A stretch of DNA of 44,843 nucleotides from Bacteroidales bacterium (GCA_003141895.1 PLNT01000011.1:1-44843); one strand, 5' to 3'. Positions 1-8,978 are shown, counted from the stretch's first letter. The notes: generated from the sequence alone by a model not told the origin. Made by a program: numbers and translations.

Positions 1-737
1 TATGCCGAACCGGGATTTGTTTTACTTAAGTAAAATCCAATTGCGGTTTTTCCAAGTATAAAAAGAAATGCAGTAAGAATTGAACCCCACCATAAATGTT
101 TCCATTGAATTTTTACGTCAGGTAATATTTTGAACAAAAGTGTAAACAGGAGCATGACGACTCCAAAAGAAATAATAAAATTAAGCACATAAAATATTAT
201 GAGCACAATGTTTGGCCAATGATTCATCACCCAATCGCCCATGACTGCAATGATAGTAGTGATTGTAAGCGAGATTAGCAGCAAAAAACCAACAGATAAA
301 ATCAGTCCGAATGAAAATAGCCGAGTACGAATTACCGTAAAAACGGCTCTCCGTGGTTTGGCTTTTACTTCCCAGATAACGTTTAACGCCTTCTGCAATT
401 CGACAAACACGCCTGTTGCACCAAGAAGTACCGTGATTAAGCCTATGATGGTTGCAAGCACTGATTTATTTGTATGGCTAACGGTGATGATCATATCCCT
501 GACCTGCTTCGCTGTTTCTACACCCATTATTGAAGAAATCTGTGTATATAATTGCCCTGTTATGACATCTTTCTTAAAAAAAAGAGAACCAACAGAAATT
601 ACTATTACCAGTAATCCAGGCATACTGAAAATAGCATAGTAAGCAATAACAGCACTTTGCATAAAGGGATCCTTTTCCCACCAACGCCTGGAAGCAGAAC
701 CTGCAATTTTAAAAAACGCTTTTATTGTTTTTTTCAC
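1..737 (-). CDS. YihY/BrkB (UPF0761) family inner-membrane protein, C-terminal part outside the window
   Basis: I translated the minus strand from 737 to the window edge without meeting a stop. The N-terminus has the family's typical opening: a basic stretch containing RRWWEKDP, then a hydrophobic helix beginning AVIAYYAIFSMPGLLVI. A conserved TGVFVELQKALNVIWEVK segment follows, then at least three more membrane helices, including TTIIAVMGDWVMNHWPN. Family members are integral inner-membrane proteins of about 280-400 residues. Their biochemical role is unsettled, and the old ribonuclease BN label is wrong. The only usable start is GTG at 737-735. It overlaps the TAG stop of the upstream remnant as TAGTG, which suggests former translational coupling. 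About 245 codons are visible. The family call is firm; the function is unknown. Confidence 0.85.
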   Translation of the reverse strand, partial: MKKTIKAFFKIAGSASRRWWEKDPFMQSAVIAYYAIFSMPGLLVIVISVGSLFFKKDVITGQLYTQISSIMGVETAKQVRDMIITVSHTNKSVLATIIGLITVLLGATGVFVELQKALNVIWEVKAKPRRAVFTVIRTRLFSFGLILSVGFLLLISLTITTIIAVMGDWVMNHWPNIVLIIFYVLNFIISFGVVMLLFTLLFKILPDVKIQWKHLWWGSILTAFLFILGKTAIGFYLSKTNPGSA

Positions 738-854
738 TAGATAACATTTTGATAAGCAGCAATTACATTTAATTCTTTTGGCATGATTTCAACTCTTACC
801 CGGAACCATACCTAATATTTCGCCATCAAACTGAATCTGGTAAAGATAAGTCAC
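737..854 (-). pseudogene. Frameshifted C-terminal remnant of a diacylglycerol/sphingosine-kinase-like (YegS/DgkB type) gene
   Basis: On the minus strand, one frame from 854 reads VTYLYQIQFDGEILGMVPG and then hits a stop. A second frame resumes as FRVRVEIMPKELNVIAAYQ and ends in TAG at 739-737. The two pieces in this order resemble the end of lipid-kinase catalytic-domain proteins, where a DGE motif is followed by a short beta-strand and P-x-x-L-x-V. A stop lies immediately upstream of the first piece, so only about the last 40 codons survive. The remnant sits right before the BrkB gene and overlaps its start codon, as an operon partner would. The family assignment is from memory of the motif layout and is tentative. 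Confidence 0.4.
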
Positions 855-1042
855 TTAGTGCCGGGAACCTTTATACAATTCCTTATCAGATTTATATAAT
901 TAACATATTTTATGATTTGTGGAGGCTGGGATAATTGAAATGCTAAACTTTAATAAAATATTGTAACTTTCTGAGAATATAATAATGAGGTTACTTATGG
1001 AACCCTTGTAATCGGGCATACGTAAAATTTTATTTACAGAAT

Positions 1043-3517
1043 ATGTTATATCTTAAAAACAGGTTGCCAGTTTCTTTTCTTTTCCTGATTATTTTATCAA
1101 ACCATTCATTCGTCTTCTGTCAGCAACTTTCACTAAAAGTTGCAGGCGATGATAAGGCAGGTTATCATGTTGATATATACAATGGCAATCAATTAGTGGT
1201 TACCAATAAGGAAGAATTCTCACTGCAAATGTTTAATCTTGATTTCAGTACCGTTGCAAACGTGCAACAATGGAAAGGCCAGGAATGGACAGGTAACGAA
1301 AAGAGCATCACTTTAAAAAGAGATTCTTACGTAAAAGAGTTCGATGCAAATCTGTCTGTTAATGTGACTTACCAGGTGGTTAGTTCTAATATCATAAAAA
1401 AGACGGTTGAGTTGTTTCAGCCATCCATGCCGGGAATGTATTATATACTTCAACAAACTGCCAGGCCTGCAGAAAAACCCAAACGATACGTAACATTTGA
1501 ATACGATAGTTTTCCCGGTGGCTTTGTACATGAAATGTTCCCTTCAGCAGGCTTTATTACCCAGGACAATAATGTAGTTGGTTTTTTAACAGAAGCAGGT
1601 TATAAAAATCAATATACAAGAAATACACGGCGCCGGTTTAGCGGACGTGGAGGTGGTTTTGTTGGTTGGCGAAAGTTGCCTGATCCTAATTTATTTTCTG
1701 TTGCCGGTTTATCAGACAGAGCACAAGATAATAATTACATTAAACAAACATTTGGTGAAATGTACAACCTTGATGCCGGTGCAGAAATCATATTAAAAAC
1801 ACCTGCTGCCTATCAAAAACAAGGCAATGCGGAAGTGGAGTTTGAGAAAGGGCTTATTTCAATAACCGGCCATCAGGGAGACAGGGCCGGGATTGAATTT
1901 ATTGCACCATTTAAAGGTCAGAGCGTGTACACCATTTCATTTTTATGTAAAGGGAACACACCTTTGGCATTAAAATTATTTAGAGTCAGGGAAGGCCAAA
2001 AAACCGTTGAACTGGAAGATGGGATAAAGTACATTGATAACTTTCCTACAGAAGAAAACGAATGGACGCTTTTTAAAGGAAGCATATTAGTGCCTTATAT
2101 TGAAAATGATAGTGTATCCATGTTTATTGGTACTCAATCAGGAAAGGAATGTAAGCTACAAATAAAAGATCTGCAATTTATAGAACACCAACCACAACGC
2201 GAGCCTTACAACATACTTCCGCTAGGTGACAAAGTGGAGAAAACTACCTGGGTTTTTGTTGAACCATGGAAATCGCATCAACAATTTATGATCTCTTCAC
2301 AGTCACGGTTAGCCGAAGGGAAAGGCTTTAAAGGATCGCTGATAGAAAAAATGTTATATGCCAACTTCAATATGCTTACCTGGATTACTGATATTAAGGA
2401 CTTTACGCCGTTTAATGTGCCAAATATGAATTATGCACCGGACATGTATAACAGGGATTCTTTTTTTTCTGCCATAGCAACTTACAATAAAGAGTTGAAT
2501 CTTTCCATCTGGGAAAAATGGGGTAAAACACAAACTCCCAAAGGCTGTATTGGTACCATTATAACTCCGCTTATGGGATCGGTAGAAGCAAAAGACAACG
2601 AAGCCACCATCGAATGGCTGATCTGGGCAATGATGAACAAACGTCGTTTTGGCATTACACTTCCACAGGAAAAAATTAAAAAATCGGTTGATTATGTGCT
2701 GAATGAATTTGATTCCGACAGAGACGGAAAATGCAAATCACATTTTTCTTTGAGACAGATAGATATTGTTGATTTTAATCCTAAAACAGACAGGCTTGGT
2801 GTTAACCAGGGAATGCTGGCAATCGCATTAAGAACAATAAAAGAACTGGGTTTTGATATTCCCGAAGAGTATATCCAAAAGGCTGAAAAAGAATATCGGA
2901 ATTTTTACGATACAAAAAGGAAACATTTACTGTTCGACCGGAACTTCCCCGACATCATTTCTCTTACCGACCTGGAACCGGAATTCTTTTCTTTATGGTT
3001 ATTCAACAGGCCAATGCTAACAGATGAAATGGTAATAAATCATTTGGATCAAATTCCCATTCTGAATAAAGTACCCGACTCCCCTCACCCGGAATATGGT
3101 ACGACTGCCCCCATTTTAATAAGGTTAACAAGTGATGCGAAAGGATTTGCCTATCTAAGTGGTGATTATCAGCCTTTTGATAAATTTGGTGAAGAAAACT
3201 ATAGCAACGGGAAAAGTGATGGATTTTATTATAATGGCGGCAGTTGGTTCAGAGCGGAGTATTGCGCTTATGTGGTAGGATTAAGACACGGTTGGAAGAA
3301 AGCAACCATTTTGATGGAAAACAGGGTGTGGGCAGAAATTTACCTTAATCCCAAATGGCCATTTAGTAAAGAATTTATACCTACAAAATGGACCACAACA
3401 GATAGCTGGTGGCCATCTACCAAAGAATTATGCTGGAATGTTTTTGTACTAATGGCAGATGAAGTGGCAGGATTGAGAACTCCTGATATGGATCCTGATT
3501 ATAAAAAAAACAACTAA
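1043..3517 (+). CDS. Large secreted protein with a six-hairpin glycosidase-like C-terminal region
   Basis: The protein has 824 residues. A signal peptide ends near residue 26 (LSNHSFVFCQQ). Residues of about 30-400 look beta-rich, like the N-terminal sandwich domains of large glycosidases. From about 430 the sequence becomes helical and aromatic: a DMYNRDSFFSAIATYNKEL segment, then EATIEWLIWAMMNKRRFG, GVNQGMLAIALRTIKELG, and a glycine- and aromatic-rich YYNGGSWFRAEYCAYVVGLRHGW near the end. Repeating helices with acidic residues after aromatic turns are typical of (alpha/alpha)6-barrel enzymes. I cannot assign a GH family or catalytic residues. It is a stand-alone plus-strand gene, convergent with the glycosyltransferase pair downstream. 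Polysaccharide breakdown in the periplasm or at the cell surface is an inference. Confidence 0.6.
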   Translation: MLYLKNRLPVSFLFLIILSNHSFVFCQQLSLKVAGDDKAGYHVDIYNGNQLVVTNKEEFSLQMFNLDFSTVANVQQWKGQEWTGNEKSITLKRDSYVKEFDANLSVNVTYQVVSSNIIKKTVELFQPSMPGMYYILQQTARPAEKPKRYVTFEYDSFPGGFVHEMFPSAGFITQDNNVVGFLTEAGYKNQYTRNTRRRFSGRGGGFVGWRKLPDPNLFSVAGLSDRAQDNNYIKQTFGEMYNLDAGAEIILKTPAAYQKQGNAEVEFEKGLISITGHQGDRAGIEFIAPFKGQSVYTISFLCKGNTPLALKLFRVREGQKTVELEDGIKYIDNFPTEENEWTLFKGSILVPYIENDSVSMFIGTQSGKECKLQIKDLQFIEHQPQREPYNILPLGDKVEKTTWVFVEPWKSHQQFMISSQSRLAEGKGFKGSLIEKMLYANFNMLTWITDIKDFTPFNVPNMNYAPDMYNRDSFFSAIATYNKELNLSIWEKWGKTQTPKGCIGTIITPLMGSVEAKDNEATIEWLIWAMMNKRRFGITLPQEKIKKSVDYVLNEFDSDRDGKCKSHFSLRQIDIVDFNPKTDRLGVNQGMLAIALRTIKELGFDIPEEYIQKAEKEYRNFYDTKRKHLLFDRNFPDIISLTDLEPEFFSLWLFNRPMLTDEMVINHLDQIPILNKVPDSPHPEYGTTAPILIRLTSDAKGFAYLSGDYQPFDKFGEENYSNGKSDGFYYNGGSWFRAEYCAYVVGLRHGWKKATILMENRVWAEIYLNPKWPFSKEFIPTKWTTTDSWWPSTKELCWNVFVLMADEVAGLRTPDMDPDYKKNN

Positions 3518-3565
3518 CTTAAATGCTATAAATTCACACCATGTTAAGTTATGTTGGACAGCTCT

Positions 3566-5209
3566 TTACTTTTGCGAACGAGGTAACCGGTAATAGAAGA
3601 GGAATCCACCCTCTTGTTTTAAGAATCTGCAATCAGGATGCTTATCGAACAGGTTTTTCTTAATGGATTGGGTAACTAAATAGACGGGTTTATCAATTTC
3701 ACCATTGAATAACCAATCTTTGTTACTGCTTTCAATGTTGCCGCCAGGCATCTTTTGGAAATAGAAATAAGGTGCGTAACTATAAAAACCGACTGTTGTA
3801 ACATAAACATCCTGACCTGAAATACTTTTATAGAAGTTAATCGCCGGAGCCTGCGAATATCCTTCAATTTTAGGAACTACTACCCTAAGATAGAAAAAAA
3901 TACAGAAGGCTGTTGAGAAGAACAATGTAATGATTCCCGTGAAAAACTTTCTCTGTTTAATTATTATCACTGAAACAAAAAGAAATATGAGATAAACAGC
4001 ACCTATCAGGAATTCATATCCATTCCATTTCACAGGTGAATTCAGACAGGCAATGACAAAATCGTCCTTAATATAGGGTATTATAAGATCTTTATGGCTT
4101 GCCAGAAGAGGAAGTCCTATAAGTACAACTGAAATTATTGTTCCGGTTACCATAAGAATCCACAATATGGATCTCTTAAATGTGTTCTTGTCATTAATAA
4201 GTTCATAAACAAAGTAAGCAGCAAAATATGAAAGCGGGAAATATGAAAGTGATGAATAGTGTACAATTTTTGTTTTAACAATTGAAAATAGAATCATTAC
4301 AACCCAAAACAGGATCAACATCCATTTTAAAAAATATTTGCCTTCGTCAGATGACCTTGTCTCTTTCCTGAAAAGAATCGGGAGTGCCAGGCAGGAAATA
4401 GGGAAACATCCTAAGAATACGACTATGAAATGATAATAAATTGGTCCTGAATGTCCGGCTCCGGGTTTCAGGAAGAGTTCTGCCTGATACTTAAGAAACT
4501 CCCTTATAAACCAGAAACCATTATTTATCATCTCAGGGACAAACCATAAGGAAGTAATTACTAAACAAGATATTGAGAAAGCAAGAATGTTTTTCCAGTT
4601 AAATCTATTCTTGAATTTCACACTAGCCCAATAGACAAGTACAGAAATACCTGCAATCAATAATCCGACTGGTCCTTTTGTAAGTGTTGCGAGTCCAACA
4701 GAAATTCCGGCAAAAAAGGCAAACTTAAATCCTTTATCATTATCGTTTCCCTCGATGCTTTTTGCAAGGAAGAGGACCGTCAGAAAAATAAAGAAGTTAA
4801 AGAGAGGATCAATGATCCCCGATTTAAAATATATATGAGGCAAAAACGATCCGAGGTAGGCAAGAGACCATATTAAACCGAATTTTTCGTCATAGAGCCT
4901 TTTCCCGATAAGATATAATGTAATAAGTGTAATGATCCCTATTATTGCATTCGGGAAACGGGCTGCGAACTCGTTAATCCCGAATATTTTCATGCTTAAA
5001 GCCTGCATCCAGAAAAATAATGGTGGCTTTTCCCAGAAAGGGTGAAAATCAATCTGGACGCGACTGAAGTTTCCGGTTACAATCATTTCACGGGCAGACT
5101 CTGCAAAATTTATTTCATCCCAATCAAAAAGATGAACAGAACCAAGAAATGGAATAAAAAAAAGAATAGCTGATATAACTACTATGTATGGGTATAATTT
5201 TTTATTCAT
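3566..5209 (-). CDS. ArnT/PMT-like GT-C glycosyltransferase, membrane bound
   Basis: The protein has 547 residues with roughly a dozen hydrophobic helices. After the first helix comes the acidic loop motif DWDEINFAESAREM, the metal/donor-binding aspartate-glutamate region of GT-C enzymes such as ArnT (CAZy GT83, Pfam PMT_2). Segments HPFWEKPPLFFWMQALSMKIFG and FAARFPNAIIGIITLI match the conserved N-terminal part of this family. The last 120 residues form a non-membrane domain that should face the periplasm. Such enzymes move a sugar from a polyprenyl-phosphate carrier to a lipid, protein or glycan outside the inner membrane. The gene lies 6 nt downstream of the GT2 gene on the same strand, so the GT2 enzyme probably makes its donor. 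The acceptor is unknown. Confidence 0.85.
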   Translation of the reverse strand: MNKKLYPYIVVISAILFFIPFLGSVHLFDWDEINFAESAREMIVTGNFSRVQIDFHPFWEKPPLFFWMQALSMKIFGINEFAARFPNAIIGIITLITLYLIGKRLYDEKFGLIWSLAYLGSFLPHIYFKSGIIDPLFNFFIFLTVLFLAKSIEGNDNDKGFKFAFFAGISVGLATLTKGPVGLLIAGISVLVYWASVKFKNRFNWKNILAFSISCLVITSLWFVPEMINNGFWFIREFLKYQAELFLKPGAGHSGPIYYHFIVVFLGCFPISCLALPILFRKETRSSDEGKYFLKWMLILFWVVMILFSIVKTKIVHYSSLSYFPLSYFAAYFVYELINDKNTFKRSILWILMVTGTIISVVLIGLPLLASHKDLIIPYIKDDFVIACLNSPVKWNGYEFLIGAVYLIFLFVSVIIIKQRKFFTGIITLFFSTAFCIFFYLRVVVPKIEGYSQAPAINFYKSISGQDVYVTTVGFYSYAPYFYFQKMPGGNIESSNKDWLFNGEIDKPVYLVTQSIKKNLFDKHPDCRFLKQEGGFLFYYRLPRSQK

Positions 5210-5215
5210 TTCTCA

Positions 5216-5959
5216 CTATTTTTCGAGAAGCTTCCATCTGTAAATACCAGTTTTAGTGAGAAAGTACAAGAATGAAACACGCAATACTCCAAGCCCATAG
5301 CAAAAACTTCTTCTGAAATTAATACTCGATGCTCCCTCAAAATACTTAGTTGGACATGTTACCTCGGCTATAGTGAATCCTTTATAGAATATTAAGGCAA
5401 TCATCTCATTATCAAAGATGAAATCATCAGAATTTAAATCAAAATTTACTGCTTTCAGTACCTCCGCCGAATATGCCCTGAAACCTGTATGATACTCAGT
5501 TAATTTCTGGTTCATTAAAATGTTTTGGATCAATGTCAGTAACCTGTTCGAGATATATTTATATATTGGCATCCCCCCGGCTAAGGCACTCTTGCCTAAT
5601 ATCCTTGATCCAAATACAACCGGGTATAAACCACTTCCTATGATACTGACCATTGCCGGAATTAACAGAGGTGTATACTGATAATCGGGATGTAACATAA
5701 CTACAATATCAGCACCTAATTCTAAGGCCTTTATATAGCAGGTCTTTTGATTCCCTCCATACCCCTTGTTTTTATCATGATGAATAATATGTTTTATTCC
5801 CAGTTTTCTCCCTAATTCAATAGTGTTGTCTTTACTGAAATCATCGACAAGGATTACTTCATCAACAATATCAAAAGGGATCTCGAGATAGGTCTTCTCA
5901 AGTGTTAAGGCTGCGTTGTATGCAGGTAAAACAACAACTATTTTCTTTTTGTTATACAC
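5216..5959 (-). CDS. GT2 family glycosyltransferase, polyprenyl-phosphate sugar synthase (Dpm1-like)
   Basis: The protein has 247 residues and a GT-A fold. It opens with IVVVLPAYNAALTLEKTY, followed by the nucleotide-binding VDDFSKDNT and the metal-site stretch MLHPDYQYTP near residue 90. The region YHTGFRAYSAEVLKAVNF matches the acceptor loop of dolichol/polyprenyl-phosphate mannosyl- or glucosyltransferases. There are no strong C-terminal membrane helices, so the enzyme is probably cytoplasmic and membrane-associated. The start is a GTG at 5959-5957; no in-frame ATG precedes the conserved first strand. It is the first gene of a two-gene unit with the ArnT-like transferase, giving a donor-maker plus donor-user pair. 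The sugar cannot be told from sequence. Confidence 0.85.
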   Translation of the reverse strand: MYNKKKIVVVLPAYNAALTLEKTYLEIPFDIVDEVILVDDFSKDNTIELGRKLGIKHIIHHDKNKGYGGNQKTCYIKALELGADIVVMLHPDYQYTPLLIPAMVSIIGSGLYPVVFGSRILGKSALAGGMPIYKYISNRLLTLIQNILMNQKLTEYHTGFRAYSAEVLKAVNFDLNSDDFIFDNEMIALIFYKGFTIAEVTCPTKYFEGASSINFRRSFCYGLGVLRVSFLYFLTKTGIYRWKLLEK

Positions 5960-6217
5960 GTATTTTTTTTAAATCGACAATACTATAGCTAGCTTATATG
6001 GACAAGATCTGTTGATTGGGATGTCTATTTATTGAGCAAAATGAATAATGATGAATCAAAATCAAAGTTAAATAAAATGTATAAGGTTTACCCTAAGTAA
6101 GATTGAGTTAAAGACAGAATCAGACAATTATTGATAGAATAAGCAGCAACCTGCAATAATGTAAGTCATTAAAACAGGAATGAAAAAATTAATTAATCGT
6201 ATGAAACCTTAATTGTC

Positions 6218-6738
6218 ATGAGAAATTCAAAAATGAAAAATACCAGATTAGCTAAAAGATTAATAAATACCATACAATGTGCCTGTGTGTTCATAAGTGG
6301 TTTTAAGGCAATGGCCCAGGAGGCTGACTCCATAGGTAAGTCGGGGCAAGTAAATAAATTGTTTGAGTGCACAACTAATAAATCGTTTCCGGGAGAATCA
6401 GTGCAACGAAAGAGCATGTTGCTATCAGTCTTGATCCAAAAATTCTCGATAGTTATACAGGTGAATATAAATGGATAAATGCATCAAAAGGCTGGATAGA
6501 AGCCAGCGGTGAAGTATTAACTATTTACAGGAAGGATAATCAGCTTTATGGTAAGAGCAAAGTGGGAGATATTGAATTTAACGCTGAAGGGGAAAATCAA
6601 TTCTTTATGAAAGACAATTCAACCATCAGATTCACGTTAGAAAAGGACAAAGTAAACGGTATGGTATTTGATGCAATGGGTCTTGGAGTTGCCGTTATGA
6701 ATGCAAAAAAACAGACTAAGGGAAATTTCACCATTTAG
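6218..6738 (+). pseudogene. Internally deleted serine hydrolase (beta-lactamase superfamily) with DUF3471-like tail
   Basis: Frame 2 from 6218 (or the ATG at 6233) encodes a signal-peptide-like N-terminus ending near FKAMAQ. It continues with VNKLFE....KSFPGESV, the usual opening of beta-lactamase/penicillin-binding-like hydrolases, where S-P-G-x-x-V precedes the first strand of the catalytic domain. Around 6400 the homology jumps. In another frame the DNA encodes LDPKILDSYTGEYKW and onward to FTLEKDKVNGMVFD, ending in TAG at 6736-6738. This is the pattern of a DUF3471 C-terminal domain. The whole catalytic core, with its SxxK and YxN motifs, is missing and the frames do not join. I read this as a deletion remnant. 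An assembly collapse is also possible. Confidence 0.6.
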
Positions 6739-6761
6739 TGGGAAGGTAGCTCCTCCCACTA
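6736..6761. terminator. Hairpin between convergent genes
   Basis: TAGTGGGA at 6736-6743 pairs with TCCCACTA at 6754-6761, with an inner GG/CC pairing and a short loop. It starts in the stop codon of the serine-hydrolase remnant and lies just downstream of the convergent gene that ends at 6773. There is no T-tract on either side, so it may be a weak bidirectional terminator or only an mRNA-stabilising stem. Confidence 0.4.
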
Positions 6762-6772
6762 AAATTAGTTAG

Positions 6773-7273
6773 TTATAATGTTGGTTTATCCTTCGGTTTT
6801 GAGTACTGTTGTTTCATGCTCTTGAGTTTTGATTCAATTATTGGAATTAATATCTTGAATTTCTCAGCGTTTTTCGTGGTTACTTCAACAGCAGCATCGT
6901 CAATTAATCTCCATTTACCAGCCCTCTCCAGGCTATCTGCTCTCATTCTGAACAAATTTGCCATCTGCTCCTCCGGAGTATAGAGTGGTTTCATTTTTTC
7001 ATTTAAAGCCTTTTCGTCCTCTGCCAGTTTATGATATAACTTTTGCATTTCGAAAGAAGATGGTACCTGGGGTATAAGACATTTACTATACATATCATTT
7101 GCCAGTTTTAACTGAAGCTCCCAGAATTTGTCTCCCTGAAGTAATGCTCTTCCATTATTTAAAAGACCTTCGACTTTGCCCTTTTCATTAATAACGACCT
7201 TATCAGGCCTGGAGAAAAATATATAGCCAAAGAGAATAATAATAACTATTATAACTACTGTTATTTTGTACAT
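6773..7273 (-). CDS. Hypothetical membrane-anchored protein
   Basis: The protein has 166 residues. One N-terminal hydrophobic helix (residues 4-20, rich in V and I) ends at FFSRPDK, so it is probably anchored in the inner membrane with the rest outside or in the periplasm. The remainder is mostly charged and helical, with heptad-like leucine spacing (QLKLANDMYSKCL, LYHKLAEDEKALNEKM) and a lysine-rich end. A single cysteine lies near residue 68. I do not recognise a family. Its downstream side faces the serine-hydrolase remnant across a hairpin, and upstream lies a same-strand coiled-coil protein about 140 nt away. Codon use looks like that of its neighbours, so I take it as a real gene of unknown function. 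Confidence 0.65.
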   Translation of the reverse strand: MYKITVVIIVIIILFGYIFFSRPDKVVINEKGKVEGLLNNGRALLQGDKFWELQLKLANDMYSKCLIPQVPSSFEMQKLYHKLAEDEKALNEKMKPLYTPEEQMANLFRMRADSLERAGKWRLIDDAAVEVTTKNAEKFKILIPIIESKLKSMKQQYSKPKDKPTL

Positions 7274-7415
7274 ATCCTGATTTTACCCGATGTTGAGTTT
7301 TGTGCAAAAATACAAAAGTTTTAATCGGTTTTGGATCGGTTCTATGATTCTCAGCCGGTTTAATATTTAAGAATAACCTTCATATCTCAGGTAATCAGAT
7401 ATTGAAGACCACTGG

Positions 7416-8000
7416 TTATTTCTTTTTCTTGTCTTTTGAAGCAGTATTTTCTCCTGAAGCATTTGCGTTATCATATTTCTCCTGGGCAGCTTCAAGTGCT
7501 TTCCGGGAGATTTTGAGTGCATCCTGCGCATTTTTTTTGCCTGCTTTCCCTTTAGTTAAGTCTGCATTTCCTGTTGACATCTTTTTTGTTGCATCCTTCT
7601 GGCGGGTGCCAAGTGCTTTGGAATCCGATTTATATTGCAGATCAAGAGCTTTCAGATCAGCTTTGGCCTTCGTGGATTCTTCCTTATCCTTCGAGGTTGA
7701 AAGCTTAATAAGGGATTTTTGCCTGGTAACATTGTCTTTATCAAGTTTCTTACGTTCTGCTTCAATGGCCTTAGTTTCTGTTTTTGATTCGGCTATCATC
7801 TGAGTTCCCAGAGTAATCAGAGAATCTGACTTAGTTAACTGTTGTTCATTCAGAGCCACTTTAGCTTTGGCTGCAGCAAGGCTGGTTTCAAGTTTCTTCA
7901 ATTCTGCCTGTTTTTTATCCGCTTGTGCGTTGGTCAGAACCGGAGTTAAAAGAAGAAAGGGTAACAAAATTAAAATTCGAAAACTCTTTACAGTGCTCAT
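7416..8000 (-). CDS. Secreted coiled-coil protein, lysine- and alanine-rich
   Basis: I start this at the ATG at 8000-7998 because the product then begins MSTVKSFRILILLPFLLLTP with a clean signal peptide ending near TNAQA; the extra 15 codons upstream would bury it. The mature part, about 170 residues, is almost entirely predicted coiled coil: repeated K/E/A-rich heptads such as LKKLETSLAAAKAKVALNEQQL and a lysine-rich tail (KDKKKK). Proteins like this are common in the Bacteroidota periplasm and are often annotated only as hypothetical. No enzymatic motif is visible. The protein may act as a periplasmic spacer or scaffold, but that is a guess. Confidence 0.7.
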   Translation of the reverse strand: MSTVKSFRILILLPFLLLTPVLTNAQADKKQAELKKLETSLAAAKAKVALNEQQLTKSDSLITLGTQMIAESKTETKAIEAERKKLDKDNVTRQKSLIKLSTSKDKEESTKAKADLKALDLQYKSDSKALGTRQKDATKKMSTGNADLTKGKAGKKNAQDALKISRKALEAAQEKYDNANASGENTASKDKKKK

Positions 8001-8177
8001 TATATTATTTTTAGTTTTATAAAGCGAAGTTAGATGAAAATTCATTTATATGAATATTCTATGTGTAAATTTAATTTTTGTAGCGGTTTTGTTAAGCAGA
8101 TTTGAAAATCCTATAATTTTTCCGGCTGGCTGCCATATTAACTTAAATAAAAACCAATATTCCCATTTGTATGCTGG

Positions 8178-8978
8178 CTATTGCTTCAGGCAACGGACTG
8201 ATTCACCACGTTGCTTTGGACTGCTGCTCTCATCTAAACTACCGCCCTGAGTCAGGTAATGGTCAAAGGCAGTGAGCGTCTTGCTTTCGGTCGAACTCCA
8301 CCATATTCCAATATTGCCCAGGTTTTGAAATAATCCATTCTCAATACGATAACCACCCGGTAGACCGGCGAAGCCGCATTCATTGCTTCCATTATTACCA
8401 TCAATCCATCCTGTCAGACTTTTCATCTTTCTTCCGGCAGAAGACTGACCTCCTAAAAAACTAACCACCTTAGCCCAGTCAACATCACTGGATAAGGCCC
8501 AGCCTGCAGGAGCTAACCCTCTGGGATCGTTCAATGCATACCAATTGTATAATCTACCGTATTTTGGACCATTTGAAGGGTCGTTATTATAGTAACACCA
8601 TGCAGGTTTTCCTGATTCACCTGCTGCAACCCATTCTTTGTTGGTTTTTGCCTCAGGTATTGAATCACCATTGCGAAAGGTGCCTGCATTAAGGTTTGCT
8701 AAAGCCCATTTTTGTGTTCCTATTGTGACAGTTCCATCGTCTTTGCTCTTACCAGCTGGCTTTGTTACTGGACTCTTTTGGACAGTTTTTGATTTTGTCT
8801 GTGTTGAATTTGATACGGTTTTTGCTGACTTTGTTTTCGCCTGTACAGATTTTGTCGTTGTCGGGGTCCGGTCAGAATTTGAGCCACCCGGATAATCTAT
8901 ATTTCCCGAAATGTGTCCGGAGGAAAATAAAAGTAAAAAGCCCCCGGTTATTACGATAATTCTTTTTGCATTGTCCAT
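8178..8978 (-). CDS. FISUMP-domain surface protein (Fibrobacter major paralogous domain)
   Basis: The protein has 266 residues. It opens with a hydrophobic export signal (residues 6-20), then a Thr/Ser/Lys-rich linker of about 50 residues (repeated KSxxxT) that is probably flexible or glycosylated. From about residue 80 it has the FISUMP signature: VTIGTQKWALANLN, AWCYYNNDPSN, YGRLYNWYAL, GLAPAGWALSSDVDW, GFAGLPGGYR, WWSSTES and the terminal GESVRCLK. Proteins with this domain are exported and often occur in large paralogous families in Fibrobacterota and Bacteroidota. The domain's ligand is not established. It is transcribed alone, with the coiled-coil gene downstream on the same strand. Confidence 0.85.
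   Translation of the reverse strand: MDNAKRIIVITGGFLLLFSSGHISGNIDYPGGSNSDRTPTTTKSVQAKTKSAKTVSNSTQTKSKTVQKSPVTKPAGKSKDDGTVTIGTQKWALANLNAGTFRNGDSIPEAKTNKEWVAAGESGKPAWCYYNNDPSNGPKYGRLYNWYALNDPRGLAPAGWALSSDVDWAKVVSFLGGQSSAGRKMKSLTGWIDGNNGSNECGFAGLPGGYRIENGLFQNLGNIGIWWSSTESKTLTAFDHYLTQGGSLDESSSPKQRGESVRCLKQ

Noticed and set aside
241-639. 132-codon plus-strand frame opposite the BrkB gene
   Set aside because: Antisense to a well-supported membrane protein; no recognisable domain.
7402-7803. 133-codon plus-strand frame opposite the coiled-coil gene
   Set aside because: It is an antisense frame kept open by the lysine/alanine-rich codon use of the real minus-strand gene.
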